The notes below the pieces were generated by a model, which was given only the letters and a program-made list of their open reading frames with translations, made no database searches and was not told the DNA's origin. The position numbers and the translations under genes were made by a program. From an uncultured delta proteobacterium (GTDB lineage Bacteria > Desulfobacterota > Syntrophorhabdia > Syntrophorhabdales > Syntrophorhabdaceae), in assembly GCA_903872255.1 (NCBI GenBank), contig CAIQJW010000310.1, forward strand, positions 1 to 11,826: DNA of 11,826 nt, given 5' to 3'. This document shows, one piece after another, positions 1 to 6,242 of the stretch (position 1 is the first letter of the stretch; every line of letters begins with the position of its first letter).

Positions 1-2
1 CC

Positions 3-130
3 GGGATGACGGCGGGTGGGAGTTGGCGACACAACCCTTTCACCGAGATGACAGCTGGTGGGGTGAATGCCCGTATGTCCCGGGGTGATGGGGAGGGGAA
101 TTGCGACACAGCCTCCAAGCCCGGAATGAC
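3..130. repeat. Two diverged copies of a GC-rich intergenic repeat
   Basis: Two stretches, about 3-52 and 83-130, share the same order of blocks: a GGGATGAC/GGGTGATG start, a G-rich run, the exact octamer GCGACACA (26-33 and 103-110), a C-rich patch, and a terminal ATGAC (48-52 and 126-130). The octamers are 77 bases apart. A weaker fragment (GGTGGGGTGAATG) lies between the two copies. The reverse strand reads GTCATTCCGGGCTTGG at the right end, which resembles dispersed intergenic elements found in many bacterial genomes. No open reading frame is evident. The stretch to 197 contains no promoter that I find convincing. Confidence 0.5.
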
Positions 131-197
131 GAACAGTAATAGACCTCACGCCCTCGCGGTTTTCTTTATTCGGCTTTCATGATACTATGTCGTCACG

Positions 198-812
198 ATG
201 ACCTTTGCCAAACACCTTAAAAAGAAGTTCATAACCGGGCTTCTTGTCCTTATCCCTCTTATAGTTACCGCGTATATCGTTTTTCTTGTTGTTTCCTTTA
301 TAGAAAATTTTGTGGGTCCGGCCTTGCGTAACATCTTCTTCCAGGTATTTCAGCGCGAGGTCTACATAACAGGAACGGCGTTCCTTATTTTTATAATCAT
401 TACGTATTTTACGGGCCTCTTTGTATCCAACTATTTCGGTAAAACAGTTTTTGCACGGGGTGAAAGGATCGTTGCAAGGATCCCGATCGTAAAAAGCATC
501 TACGGGTCCGTAAAAGATATGACCGAGGCATTCTCTTCCGACAAGATAAAATCGTTCAAGGAGGTTGTCCTCATTGACTTTCCGTTTAAAGGAAGATATG
601 CGATAGGGCTTGTGACGAACAGGGTAGAATTGAACGGGGTACGGCATTGCTCGGTATTTATCCCGACCACGCCGAACCCAACCTCGGGATATGTGATCCT
701 GGCCCCGGAGAGTGATCTTTTATTTCTCGACATGGCGACGGACGATGCATTGAAATACGTTATCTCGCTGGGAACTTCCCGCAATGGGTTTACATGCAGC
801 GCGAAACCATAA
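198..812 (+). CDS. DUF502 family membrane protein
   Basis: A 204-residue protein of the DUF502 family, whose biochemical role is not established. Residues 12-35 and 57-78 form two strong membrane segments, preceded by a Lys-rich start (KHLKKK) that favours the positive-inside rule. The soluble C-terminal half carries the family hallmarks: ARIPIVKSIYGSVKD at 93-107 and the signature PTTPNPTSGY at 156-165, followed by the LDMATDDALKYVISLG stretch. Length is normal for the family. The ATG at 198 has no clear Shine-Dalgarno sequence, and the nearby upstream ATGs (179, 187) are out of frame. The gene overlaps the next one by 19 bases, so the two are probably co-translated. Family membership is clear; function is unknown. 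Confidence 0.88.
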   Translation: MTFAKHLKKKFITGLLVLIPLIVTAYIVFLVVSFIENFVGPALRNIFFQVFQREVYITGTAFLIFIIITYFTGLFVSNYFGKTVFARGERIVARIPIVKSIYGSVKDMTEAFSSDKIKSFKEVVLIDFPFKGRYAIGLVTNRVELNGVRHCSVFIPTTPNPTSGYVILAPESDLLFLDMATDDALKYVISLGTSRNGFTCSAKP

Positions 813-1516
813 TAGCCGCACTAACGGGCATCCGGCGGGTAATACTCAAATCCCTTATATTCATCGGACTGGCAGGGGCAGCAAGCTTCATTTTCTCGCG
901 CCACATTATGCGTTTCATGATCAGCGTCGCGGGCGTCAAACTGTATTACCTCACGATACAGGAGGTTTTTTTCAGCAGCGTTAGACTCGCCCTGTTTGCA
1001 GGCATCTTCTTTGCGCTGCCCTTTGTTTTCTTCCTGGCCTGGAACGAATTGAAACATCTGTACGGTATTAAGAAAGCATACGGTTGGATCCTGGTATTTG
1101 CCGCAATATTGCTTTTTTATGGAGGAAGCGTTTTTTGCTACGCAATAGTTCTGCCGTCAGGCCTGAAATTCCTTGTTTCCGATTATGAAAGCGCGGTCTT
1201 AAAGGCCATGATATCTATTGACCGCTATATTACGTTCTGCTCGACAATGATATTCGCGTTCGGGACCACCTTTGAAGTCCCCCTCATTCTCCTCGCACTC
1301 GGAAAATTGGGTATCGTCAAGGCGGGGGCACTGGTGCGTACCCGGCGATATGCGATCCTCGGTATCGTGATCGCCTCCGCGCTCATAACACCGACACCCG
1401 ATGTCTATAACCTGATGCTGCTTGCCGTCCCGATGTATGTCTTTTACGAGATCGGCATAATCCTTGTGAAACTGGTCCAGAAAAAGGACGCCGAAGCCCG
1501 TCAATCCACGGATTGA
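794..1516 (+). CDS. tatC: Divergent TatC, twin-arginine translocase membrane subunit
   Basis: A 240-residue protein with about six membrane segments (near residues 17-37, 62-82, 97-120, 144-170, 185-202, 205-226), the normal TatC topology. TatC recognises twin-arginine signal peptides and, with TatA-type proteins, exports folded proteins such as cofactor-bearing enzymes. Family marks are the FGTTFEVP stretch in segment 4 (E161 matches the conserved intramembrane Glu, E. coli E170), RTRRYAILG at 182-190, and ITPTPD...LLAVPMYVFYEIG at 198-221. The usual N-terminal HLxELRxR motif is degraded to ALTGIRRVIL, and the acidic residue of the first cytoplasmic loop (E. coli E103) seems replaced within LYGIKK. 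No tatA or tatB is in the window. The start lies inside the DUF502 gene. It is probably TatC, but signal recognition may be altered. Confidence 0.82.
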   Translation: MQRETIIAALTGIRRVILKSLIFIGLAGAASFIFSRHIMRFMISVAGVKLYYLTIQEVFFSSVRLALFAGIFFALPFVFFLAWNELKHLYGIKKAYGWILVFAAILLFYGGSVFCYAIVLPSGLKFLVSDYESAVLKAMISIDRYITFCSTMIFAFGTTFEVPLILLALGKLGIVKAGALVRTRRYAILGIVIASALITPTPDVYNLMLLAVPMYVFYEIGIILVKLVQKKDAEARQSTD

Positions 1517-1551
1517 CGATATGCCGGAGATAGGGTGAAATTAAATGCCTG

Positions 1552-1579
1552 TTGACCATTTGATCGTAATCTATATAAA
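1552..1579 (+). promoter_or_regulatory. Candidate sigma70 promoter upstream of the DedA gene
   Basis: TTGACC (1552-1557) is followed after 16 bases by TATAAA (1574-1579). Both boxes are close to the sigma70 consensus and sit in the only spacer between tatC and the DedA gene. It would drive the DedA, small coiled-coil and transglycosylase genes. It is a motif match only, with no experimental support. Confidence 0.45.
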
Positions 1580-1666
1580 ATGAAGACCAAAAAAGGAGAT
1601 ATCATCATCAGATGGACAGTCGCCGCCGAGAAGGCATATATCTTTTCAGACGGCACCCAATAAGAT

Positions 1667-2239
1667 ATGGAAGCGTACATTGCTAAATATGGATATATCG
1701 GGATATTCGTCGGTACGTTCCTCGAGGGCGAAACCACGGTACTTCTGGGTGGGATCTTCTCCCGCTTAGGATATATGAATATCCTCATGGTCATGTTCTA
1801 TGCCTTTGCCGGCACCCTTGCGGGGGATTGCACATTCTTCTGGATCGGAAGATACTTCGGCAAGACCATCATCGAGCGTTTTGAATTTGTCAGGAACAAA
1901 GTGCCGCTCGCAAACAAGATCATCAATCATTACGGCAATTTTATTATTTTTATTATCCGTTTTCTCGTCGGTATCCGGGCCGTTGTCCTGATCCTTCTCG
2001 GATGCACGGATATGAAGGTCAGCAGGTTCATCATGTTCAGCATTCTTAATTCGATATGCTGGAGCATATTTGTCGGTATGATCGGGTATCTTTTCGGGCG
2101 GGTCGTATTTGTCTTTGTCGATGACATCAAGAAATATGAAACAATTATTGTGCCGGTAGTCCTGGGTCTCGTCGTGCTGTTTATTTTCGTTTACCGGTAT
2201 ATCATGAGCAGGAAGGAGAAGGAGACCTATGGAGATTAA
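1667..2239 (+). CDS. DedA-family (SNARE-associated/VTT domain) membrane protein
   Basis: A 190-residue integral membrane protein of the DedA family. Members are linked to envelope homeostasis, and some flip undecaprenyl phosphate or phospholipids across the inner membrane. Seen here: the GTFLEGET motif with the re-entrant-loop Glu (E20), AGDCTFFWIGRYFG at 52-65 with D54 and R62, and RFLVGIRAV at 98-106 with the paired arginines R98 and R104 that the family needs. Hydrophobic segments continue to residue 178, followed by a basic tail. Length is typical. The start is forced: a TAA lies in frame at 1661-1663. No Shine-Dalgarno sequence precedes the ATG. The gene overlaps the next gene by 11 bases. 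The downstream lytic transglycosylase fits a cell-wall or lipid-carrier role. The exact substrate cannot be read from sequence. Confidence 0.85.
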   Translation: MEAYIAKYGYIGIFVGTFLEGETTVLLGGIFSRLGYMNILMVMFYAFAGTLAGDCTFFWIGRYFGKTIIERFEFVRNKVPLANKIINHYGNFIIFIIRFLVGIRAVVLILLGCTDMKVSRFIMFSILNSICWSIFVGMIGYLFGRVVFVFVDDIKKYETIIVPVVLGLVVLFIFVYRYIMSRKEKETYGD

Positions 2240-2453
2240 TGAGAAAATGATGCGGGAACTTCGGAAGAAGTTAGACGTCGAGATGAATAGAAAAGAAATT
2301 GAGATCATCGATCACTGGAAACAGGAGATCGAGTCCGTCTACCGAAAACAATATGACAATCTCGCGGCCGTGCAGATCGAGATGAAACGCGTCATTGAGC
2401 GCATGGCGAACAGGATGTCGATCCTGAAAAAGATGGTGAGGGAAGAATCGTGA
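2229..2453 (+). CDS. Small coiled-coil protein, unrecognised
   Basis: A 74-residue, highly charged protein with no membrane segment, signal peptide or cysteine. I do not recognise a family. Almost the whole length looks helical, with hydrophobic residues at heptad-like spacing and alternating Lys/Arg and Glu, as in a short coiled coil. That it is real is supported by a tandem purine-rich ribosome site (AAGGAG at 2213-2218 and 2219-2224), an 11-base overlap with the DedA gene, and a 4-base GTGA overlap with the transglycosylase gene. The position between two envelope genes suggests it acts with one of them, perhaps as a cytoplasmic partner. No function is assigned. Confidence 0.7.
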   Translation: MEINEKMMRELRKKLDVEMNRKEIEIIDHWKQEIESVYRKQYDNLAAVQIEMKRVIERMANRMSILKKMVREES

Positions 2454-3499
2454 AACCCTTGAGCTTCAAATTCTTGGCCGCCACGGTAAAGCCGGGGCGG
2501 TTTTTTGTTATTCTGGCAATTGTGCTATGTCTGGTTCTCCTGGTCTTTGCCGGCACCGATATGTTGCAGGCCCAAGGTGTTTTCCGGAAGAATGCCGTGC
2601 CGGCTGACAAGAGGATGGGTGACCTCGAAAAGGATGTCATGCGTCTCCAGAGGCAGGCGGACATTTTCAATCTTGATGCCCTGCCTGAGAATCTTGTCCT
2701 GTGCGATAAAAAAATACCCATCTCTCGGGGGGATATACGGGAACGCTTCGAGCGGGAACTTTTTCAGCTCCTTGAAAACAAAGGGCTCCTGACGATCGTG
2801 ATCAAGCGCTATTACAAGTACCTGCCGATGATAACGGACGAGATAGTACGCGCGGGGGTTCCTTCGGACCTCATCTATCTCGCGGTAACTGAAAGCTATT
2901 TGAACCCGCGGGCAGTTTCCCGTGCAAATGCGTCAGGCATGTGGCAGTTCATGATAGAAACCGGGAAAATGGAAGGCCTGATCGTTAATGAACATATTGA
3001 CGAAAGGTACAATATGAAAAAGTCGACTCGTTCGGCCCTTATGCATCTCAAAAAGCTCAACGGCCAGTTCAATGACTGGCTGCTGGCGATGTCTGCGTAT
3101 AACGCCGGGCCCGGAAGGGTGCGCGAGGTTATTGAAAACCAGGGTACGCGGGATTTTTTTGAAATGTACCTCCCTGAAGAGACCGAGAGGTATGTTTTCA
3201 GGATACTCGCGATCAAGGAGATCATCTCGAACAGGGAGCGCTACGGGATATATATCGAAGAGAAAGAATTGTACCGCCCCGCCCTGATCTCGGAAGTGCT
3301 TGTCGAATCAAGCCGAGAATTTGATTCCAGCATGCTGGCGAAGGCCATGGACGTATCATACAGAGCATACCGTATCAACAATCTTCACCTGAGAAAATAC
3401 AAGCTCCCTAAAGGCACATACAGGGTTAACGTGCCTACGGAAAAGAAAGATTCTTTCATCAAAAAAATGAAATCATACAGTTACATTCAATGCCAGTGA
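2450..3499 (+). CDS. MltD-like lytic transglycosylase (SLT/GH23 domain)
   Basis: A 349-residue exported enzyme expected to cleave peptidoglycan between MurNAc and GlcNAc, forming 1,6-anhydro ends. The N-terminus is basic with a hydrophobic core at about 19-35, a signal peptide or membrane anchor; no lipobox is clear. The SLT domain covers about 115-260: AVTESYLNPRAVS has the catalytic Glu at 148, GMWQFM is at 163-168, and AYNAGPGRV at 216-224, then LPEETERYV. These motifs are those of the MltD group. MltD normally ends in LysM repeats; here the tail of about 90 residues has one degenerate LysM-like stretch (AKAMDVSYRAYRINN, KLPKGTYRVNVP), so wall binding may be weak. The start is GTG, chosen from the GTGA overlap with the upstream gene and a GAGGGAAG ribosome site. 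Confidence 0.88.
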   Translation: MKPLSFKFLAATVKPGRFFVILAIVLCLVLLVFAGTDMLQAQGVFRKNAVPADKRMGDLEKDVMRLQRQADIFNLDALPENLVLCDKKIPISRGDIRERFERELFQLLENKGLLTIVIKRYYKYLPMITDEIVRAGVPSDLIYLAVTESYLNPRAVSRANASGMWQFMIETGKMEGLIVNEHIDERYNMKKSTRSALMHLKKLNGQFNDWLLAMSAYNAGPGRVREVIENQGTRDFFEMYLPEETERYVFRILAIKEIISNRERYGIYIEEKELYRPALISEVLVESSREFDSSMLAKAMDVSYRAYRINNLHLRKYKLPKGTYRVNVPTEKKDSFIKKMKSYSYIQCQ

Positions 3500-3580
3500 T
3501 CCGGGATGTGCTTTGGAGGTTTGATGTTCCGCATATTGCGAGAGCGATAGCAGGACTCTGGCGGGCCGTAGAGCATTGTC

Positions 3581-3606
3581 AAAAATAAAAATATTTCCTA
3601 TTTTTC
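3581..3606 (+). promoter_or_regulatory. AT-rich tract upstream of the nuo promoter (possible UP element)
   Basis: This stretch is almost entirely A and T, with phased A and T runs, and ends three bases before the -35 box at 3610. That is the place of a promoter UP element. It also contains a 7-base inverted repeat (AAAAATA/TATTTTT with an 11-base loop), which is too weak and lacks the GC stem expected of an intrinsic terminator for the upstream gene. Confidence 0.35.
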
Positions 3607-3609
3607 TGA

Positions 3610-3637
3610 TTGACAAGACTGACGAAATTAAGATAAA
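3610..3637 (+). promoter_or_regulatory. Candidate sigma70 promoter of the nuo operon
   Basis: A perfect TTGACA (3610-3615) is followed after 16 bases by GATAAA (3632-3637), which matches TATAAT at four of six bases. It is the best promoter match in the 232-base spacer before nuoA. It predicts a start near 3644 and a leader of about 88 bases. The call rests on motif and position. Confidence 0.5.
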
Positions 3638-3645
3638 GTTTGCCA

Positions 3646-3663
3646 TTGTGAAATTGTGAACAA
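3646..3663. promoter_or_regulatory. Rex-like operator overlapping the nuo transcription start
   Basis: The 18 bases start with a perfect Rex half-site TTGTGAA (3646-3652), then four spacer bases, then TGAACAA, which matches the expected right half TTCACAA at five of seven positions. TTGTGAA also occurs as a direct repeat at 3646 and 3654. The site lies about 8 bases after the -10 box, where a bound repressor would block initiation. Rex is a repressor that senses the NADH/NAD+ ratio and is known to control respiratory genes in several bacteria. No rex gene is in this window, so the assignment is tentative. Confidence 0.35.
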
Positions 3664-3731
3664 AGTGGCCCGAAAAGTTTCATCTTCTGTACTTTAATAT
3701 TAATGCAGCAACTTCAAAGAGGATCTGAGAC

Positions 3732-4085
3732 ATGCTCGAGTACGTAGCAATCTTTGTCATGATGTGCCTTGCCGGGATCATTGCCACCGTCATAATCGGT
3801 TTTTCGCATGTTCTCGGACACAGGACGAAATCCAAAGCAAAACTTGCCCCCTATGAATGCGGTATGACAACGATAGGTCCAACCCGCAGGATAATGACCA
3901 TCCGTTACTATATCGTTGCCATGCTTTTCCTCGTGTTCGACATCGAAATCATCTTCCTGTATCCCTGGGCGGTAATTAGCCGCAAGCTCGGGCTCTTTGG
4001 CTTCATAGAGATGATCATTTTTGTGTTCATTCTTTTTATAGGATATATCTACATCTGGAAAAAAGGTGCATTGGAATGGGAATAG
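3732..4085 (+). CDS. nuoA: NADH-quinone oxidoreductase (complex I) subunit A
   Basis: A 117-residue membrane subunit with three transmembrane helices (near 3-25, 58-80, 88-109). NuoA helps form the quinone cavity at the junction of the membrane and peripheral arms. The family motifs are intact: APYECG at 39-44 in the long loop between helices 1 and 2, which contacts NuoD/NuoB near the quinone site, and LVFDIEIIFLYPW at 67-79 in helix 2. Length is normal. The ATG is preceded by AGAGGA with 8 bases of spacing. It is the first gene of the operon and overlaps nuoB by 10 bases. Confidence 0.95.
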   Translation: MLEYVAIFVMMCLAGIIATVIIGFSHVLGHRTKSKAKLAPYECGMTTIGPTRRIMTIRYYIVAMLFLVFDIEIIFLYPWAVISRKLGLFGFIEMIIFVFILFIGYIYIWKKGALEWE

Positions 4086-4573
4086 AAAATAACGCATTGA
4101 TATCAGGGGTTGACTGGCTTATCAACTGGGGCAGAAAAAATTCTCTGTTCCCTGTCACGTTTGGCCTTGCCTGCTGTGCTCTCGAAATGATGGTCGCGAG
4201 TTGTGCGGAATATGATATCGCCCGTTTTGGCGCTGAGGTATTTCGCCCGTCGCCCAGGCAGTCGGATCTTATGATCGTGGCCGGAACGCTGACAAAGAAG
4301 ATGGCCCCCGTGGTACGGAGGATATACGAACAGATGCCGAACCCCAAATGGGTCATTGCATACGGGGCATGTGCATCATCGGGCGGTATCTTCAGGTCCT
4401 ACAGTGTTGTACAGGGAGTCGATCAGATAATCCCGGTTGACGTATACATCCCCGGATGCCCTCCGCGGCCGGAGGCGTTGCTGAAGGGTATTATGGAACT
4501 CCAGAAGAAGATACAGAAAGAGACAATTAAAGACAGACCTCTGATAACATTGCCCGGGAAGAAGAGCGCATGA
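4076..4573 (+). CDS. nuoB: Complex I subunit B (carries cluster N2)
   Basis: A 165-residue peripheral subunit holding N2, the last [4Fe-4S] cluster, which passes electrons to quinone. The four expected ligands are present: the adjacent pair C33-C34 in GLACCALEMM, C99 in YGACASSGG, and C128 in PGCPPRPEALL. The SPRQSDLMIVAGT stretch at 59-71 is also typical. Length and start match the family. It overlaps nuoA by 10 bases and nuoC by the ATGA tetranucleotide, so translation is probably coupled. Nothing in it departs from a working NuoB. Confidence 0.96.
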   Translation: MGIENNALISGVDWLINWGRKNSLFPVTFGLACCALEMMVASCAEYDIARFGAEVFRPSPRQSDLMIVAGTLTKKMAPVVRRIYEQMPNPKWVIAYGACASSGGIFRSYSVVQGVDQIIPVDVYIPGCPPRPEALLKGIMELQKKIQKETIKDRPLITLPGKKSA

Positions 4574-5061
4574 GCGACAACGGCGAATACCTAAAAATAC
4601 TCTCCGGTAAGGAAGCAGGGATAAAGATCGTACCGGCACCGCCCGGCGAACCGTGTGCGGTGGTCGGTCGGGATAGTATCCGCCAGGTCCTCGACCATTG
4701 CAGATATGACCGCGACCTTGGCTTCAATATGCTCGTCGACATGTTTGCGGTCGATTACATGGGTGAAGAACCGCGCTACGAGATCGTGTACATACTCCGC
4801 TCAACGAAAACCAACGCACGGATCGCGGTGAAGACCCGGACGGGCGAAGAAGGCATAGAGACGATCAGCGATATTTGGCCGGCGGCCAATTTTCTCGAAA
4901 GAGAGATATACGACATGTTCGGGGTACCGTTCGCTAACCATCCCGACCTGCGCAGGATATATAACCCCGATGATTTTGAGGGACATCCTCTGCGCAAGGA
5001 GTTTCCCCTCGAAGGTAAAGACTTCGATAAGCCTTTCGTAGTGGATCTGGAGAACGAATAA
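4570..5061 (+). CDS. nuoC: Complex I subunit C (30 kDa subunit)
   Basis: A 163-residue soluble subunit that packs against NuoD and supports the quinone-binding module. The family signature is at the C-terminal end: LEREIYDMFGVPFANHPDL at 113-131, followed by RRIYNPDDFEGHPLRKEFPLEG. The N-terminal 40 residues are poorly conserved, as usual in this family. NuoC is a separate gene here, not fused to NuoD as in E. coli. The start is set by the ATGA overlap with nuoB and an upstream GGAAGAAGAG stretch. The stop codon abuts the nuoD start with no gap. Confidence 0.95.
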   Translation: MSDNGEYLKILSGKEAGIKIVPAPPGEPCAVVGRDSIRQVLDHCRYDRDLGFNMLVDMFAVDYMGEEPRYEIVYILRSTKTNARIAVKTRTGEEGIETISDIWPAANFLEREIYDMFGVPFANHPDLRRIYNPDDFEGHPLRKEFPLEGKDFDKPFVVDLENE

Positions 5062-6234
5062 ATGGCTGAATCAAAGTACATGACGATCAATATGGGGCCT
5101 CAGCATCCCGCTACGCACGGGGTTCTGAGGGTAGTCCTTGAACTCGACGGCGAAACGATCATTTCGAGTACCCCCGATATCGGGTACCTCCATCGCGGAA
5201 TAGAGAAGATCTTCGAAAACAGGACGTACTGGCAGGGAGAGCCGCTGACCGACAGGCTTGATTATACGAGCGGCCATTCAAATAACCTCGCCTACTGCCT
5301 CGCCGTTGAAAAACTTATTGGCGTTGAGATCCCGAAAAGGGCACAGTACATCCGGGTAATGCTGAGCGAACTGCAGCGTATTGCCGCACACCTGCTCTGG
5401 GTATCGACCCATGCCCTTGATATGGGCGCCATGACAGTCCTTTTCTACGGCTTCCGCGAAAGGGAGTCGTGCCTGAAAGTTTTGGAAACTGTTGCGGGCG
5501 CACGACTCATGCCCGATTATATACGGTTCGGCGGCTTAAGAGAGGAATTGCCGGAAGATTTTCTCAAGGAAGCCAGGGCATTTATCGAAGAACTTCCCGG
5601 CAGGATAGACGAGTACGAAACCCTGCTTACAGAGAATGTAATATGGAAAGGCCGCCTGAAAGGGGTATGCCCGTTAAGCCCGGAGGATGCGATCGGATTT
5701 GGTGTCACAGGCCCGATGCTCCGTGCTTCAGGTGTCAACTACGATGTCCGCAAGGCGTATCCGTATTCCAGTTATGAGGACTTCGATTTTGAGATCCCCC
5801 TCGGAACGGTTGGCGATGTATACGACCGGTACCTTGTCAGGCTTCAGGAGATGAGGCAGTCGATAAGGATCGTTGCCCAGACCATCGAAAAATTGCCGGA
5901 AGGGCCGATCAAAGCTGATGCGCCTGCATACGTTCCGCCGGAAAAAGAAGATGTGGCTCATGACATGGCGGCACTTATCCGCCATTTCAAATTAATGACA
6001 GACGGCTTCAGACCGCCTAAGGGCGAGGCGTATGCCTCTATTGAATCATCGAAAGGTGAGCTCGGGTTCTTCATTGTCAGCGACGGTACGGACAAACCCT
6101 ACCGCGTCAGGATCCGCCCGCCTTCATTTCTCAACCTCGGCTCGATATCGAAGATGATAGAAGGATCGCTGGTTGCTGATGTTGTAGCAGCGATAGGAAG
6201 CGCCGATATAGTTCTCGGCGAAATAGATAAATAA
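5062..6234 (+). CDS. nuoD: Complex I subunit D (49 kDa, quinone-site subunit)
   Basis: A 390-residue full-length subunit related to the large subunit of NiFe hydrogenases, forming the quinone pocket with NuoB. MGPQHPATHG at 11-20 carries the pocket histidine H19, and DRLDY at 64-68 carries the quinone-binding Tyr (Y68, T. thermophilus Y87 equivalent). Other family marks are the GYLHRGIEK stretch at 41-49, SNNLAYCLAVEKL at 73-85, and the C-terminal PSFLNLGSISKM...IGSADIVLGEIDK. The NiFe cysteine ligands are absent, as expected for complex I. The ATG follows nuoC directly, with TGGAGA 8 bases upstream. The next gene begins after 8 bases, and it is not nuoE. Confidence 0.96.
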   Translation: MAESKYMTINMGPQHPATHGVLRVVLELDGETIISSTPDIGYLHRGIEKIFENRTYWQGEPLTDRLDYTSGHSNNLAYCLAVEKLIGVEIPKRAQYIRVMLSELQRIAAHLLWVSTHALDMGAMTVLFYGFRERESCLKVLETVAGARLMPDYIRFGGLREELPEDFLKEARAFIEELPGRIDEYETLLTENVIWKGRLKGVCPLSPEDAIGFGVTGPMLRASGVNYDVRKAYPYSSYEDFDFEIPLGTVGDVYDRYLVRLQEMRQSIRIVAQTIEKLPEGPIKADAPAYVPPEKEDVAHDMAALIRHFKLMTDGFRPPKGEAYASIESSKGELGFFIVSDGTDKPYRVRIRPPSFLNLGSISKMIEGSLVADVVAAIGSADIVLGEIDK

Positions 6235-6242
6235 GGTTGATT

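Noticed and set aside
177..647. Reverse-strand open frame of 156 codons
   Set aside because: It lies antisense to the clear DUF502 gene, resembles no family I know and has a shadow-like composition. The same holds for the other long reverse frames across the nuo genes.
3556..3605. Intrinsic terminator after the lytic transglycosylase gene
   Set aside because: The GC-containing stem at 3556-3573 has a bulge and no following T run. The A/T inverted repeat at 3581-3605 has no GC stem. Neither meets the usual pattern.
3694..3703. Perfect 10-base palindrome TTAATATTAA in the nuoA leader
   Set aside because: It is made only of A and T in an AT-rich leader, so chance is likely, and I can tie it to no known regulator.
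6237..6242. TTG at 6237 as start of the NuoF/GltD fusion
   Set aside because: It would add only Met-Ile before an ATG at 6243. The AAGG at 6233-6236 abuts the TTG but sits 6 bases before the ATG, which is the proper spacing.
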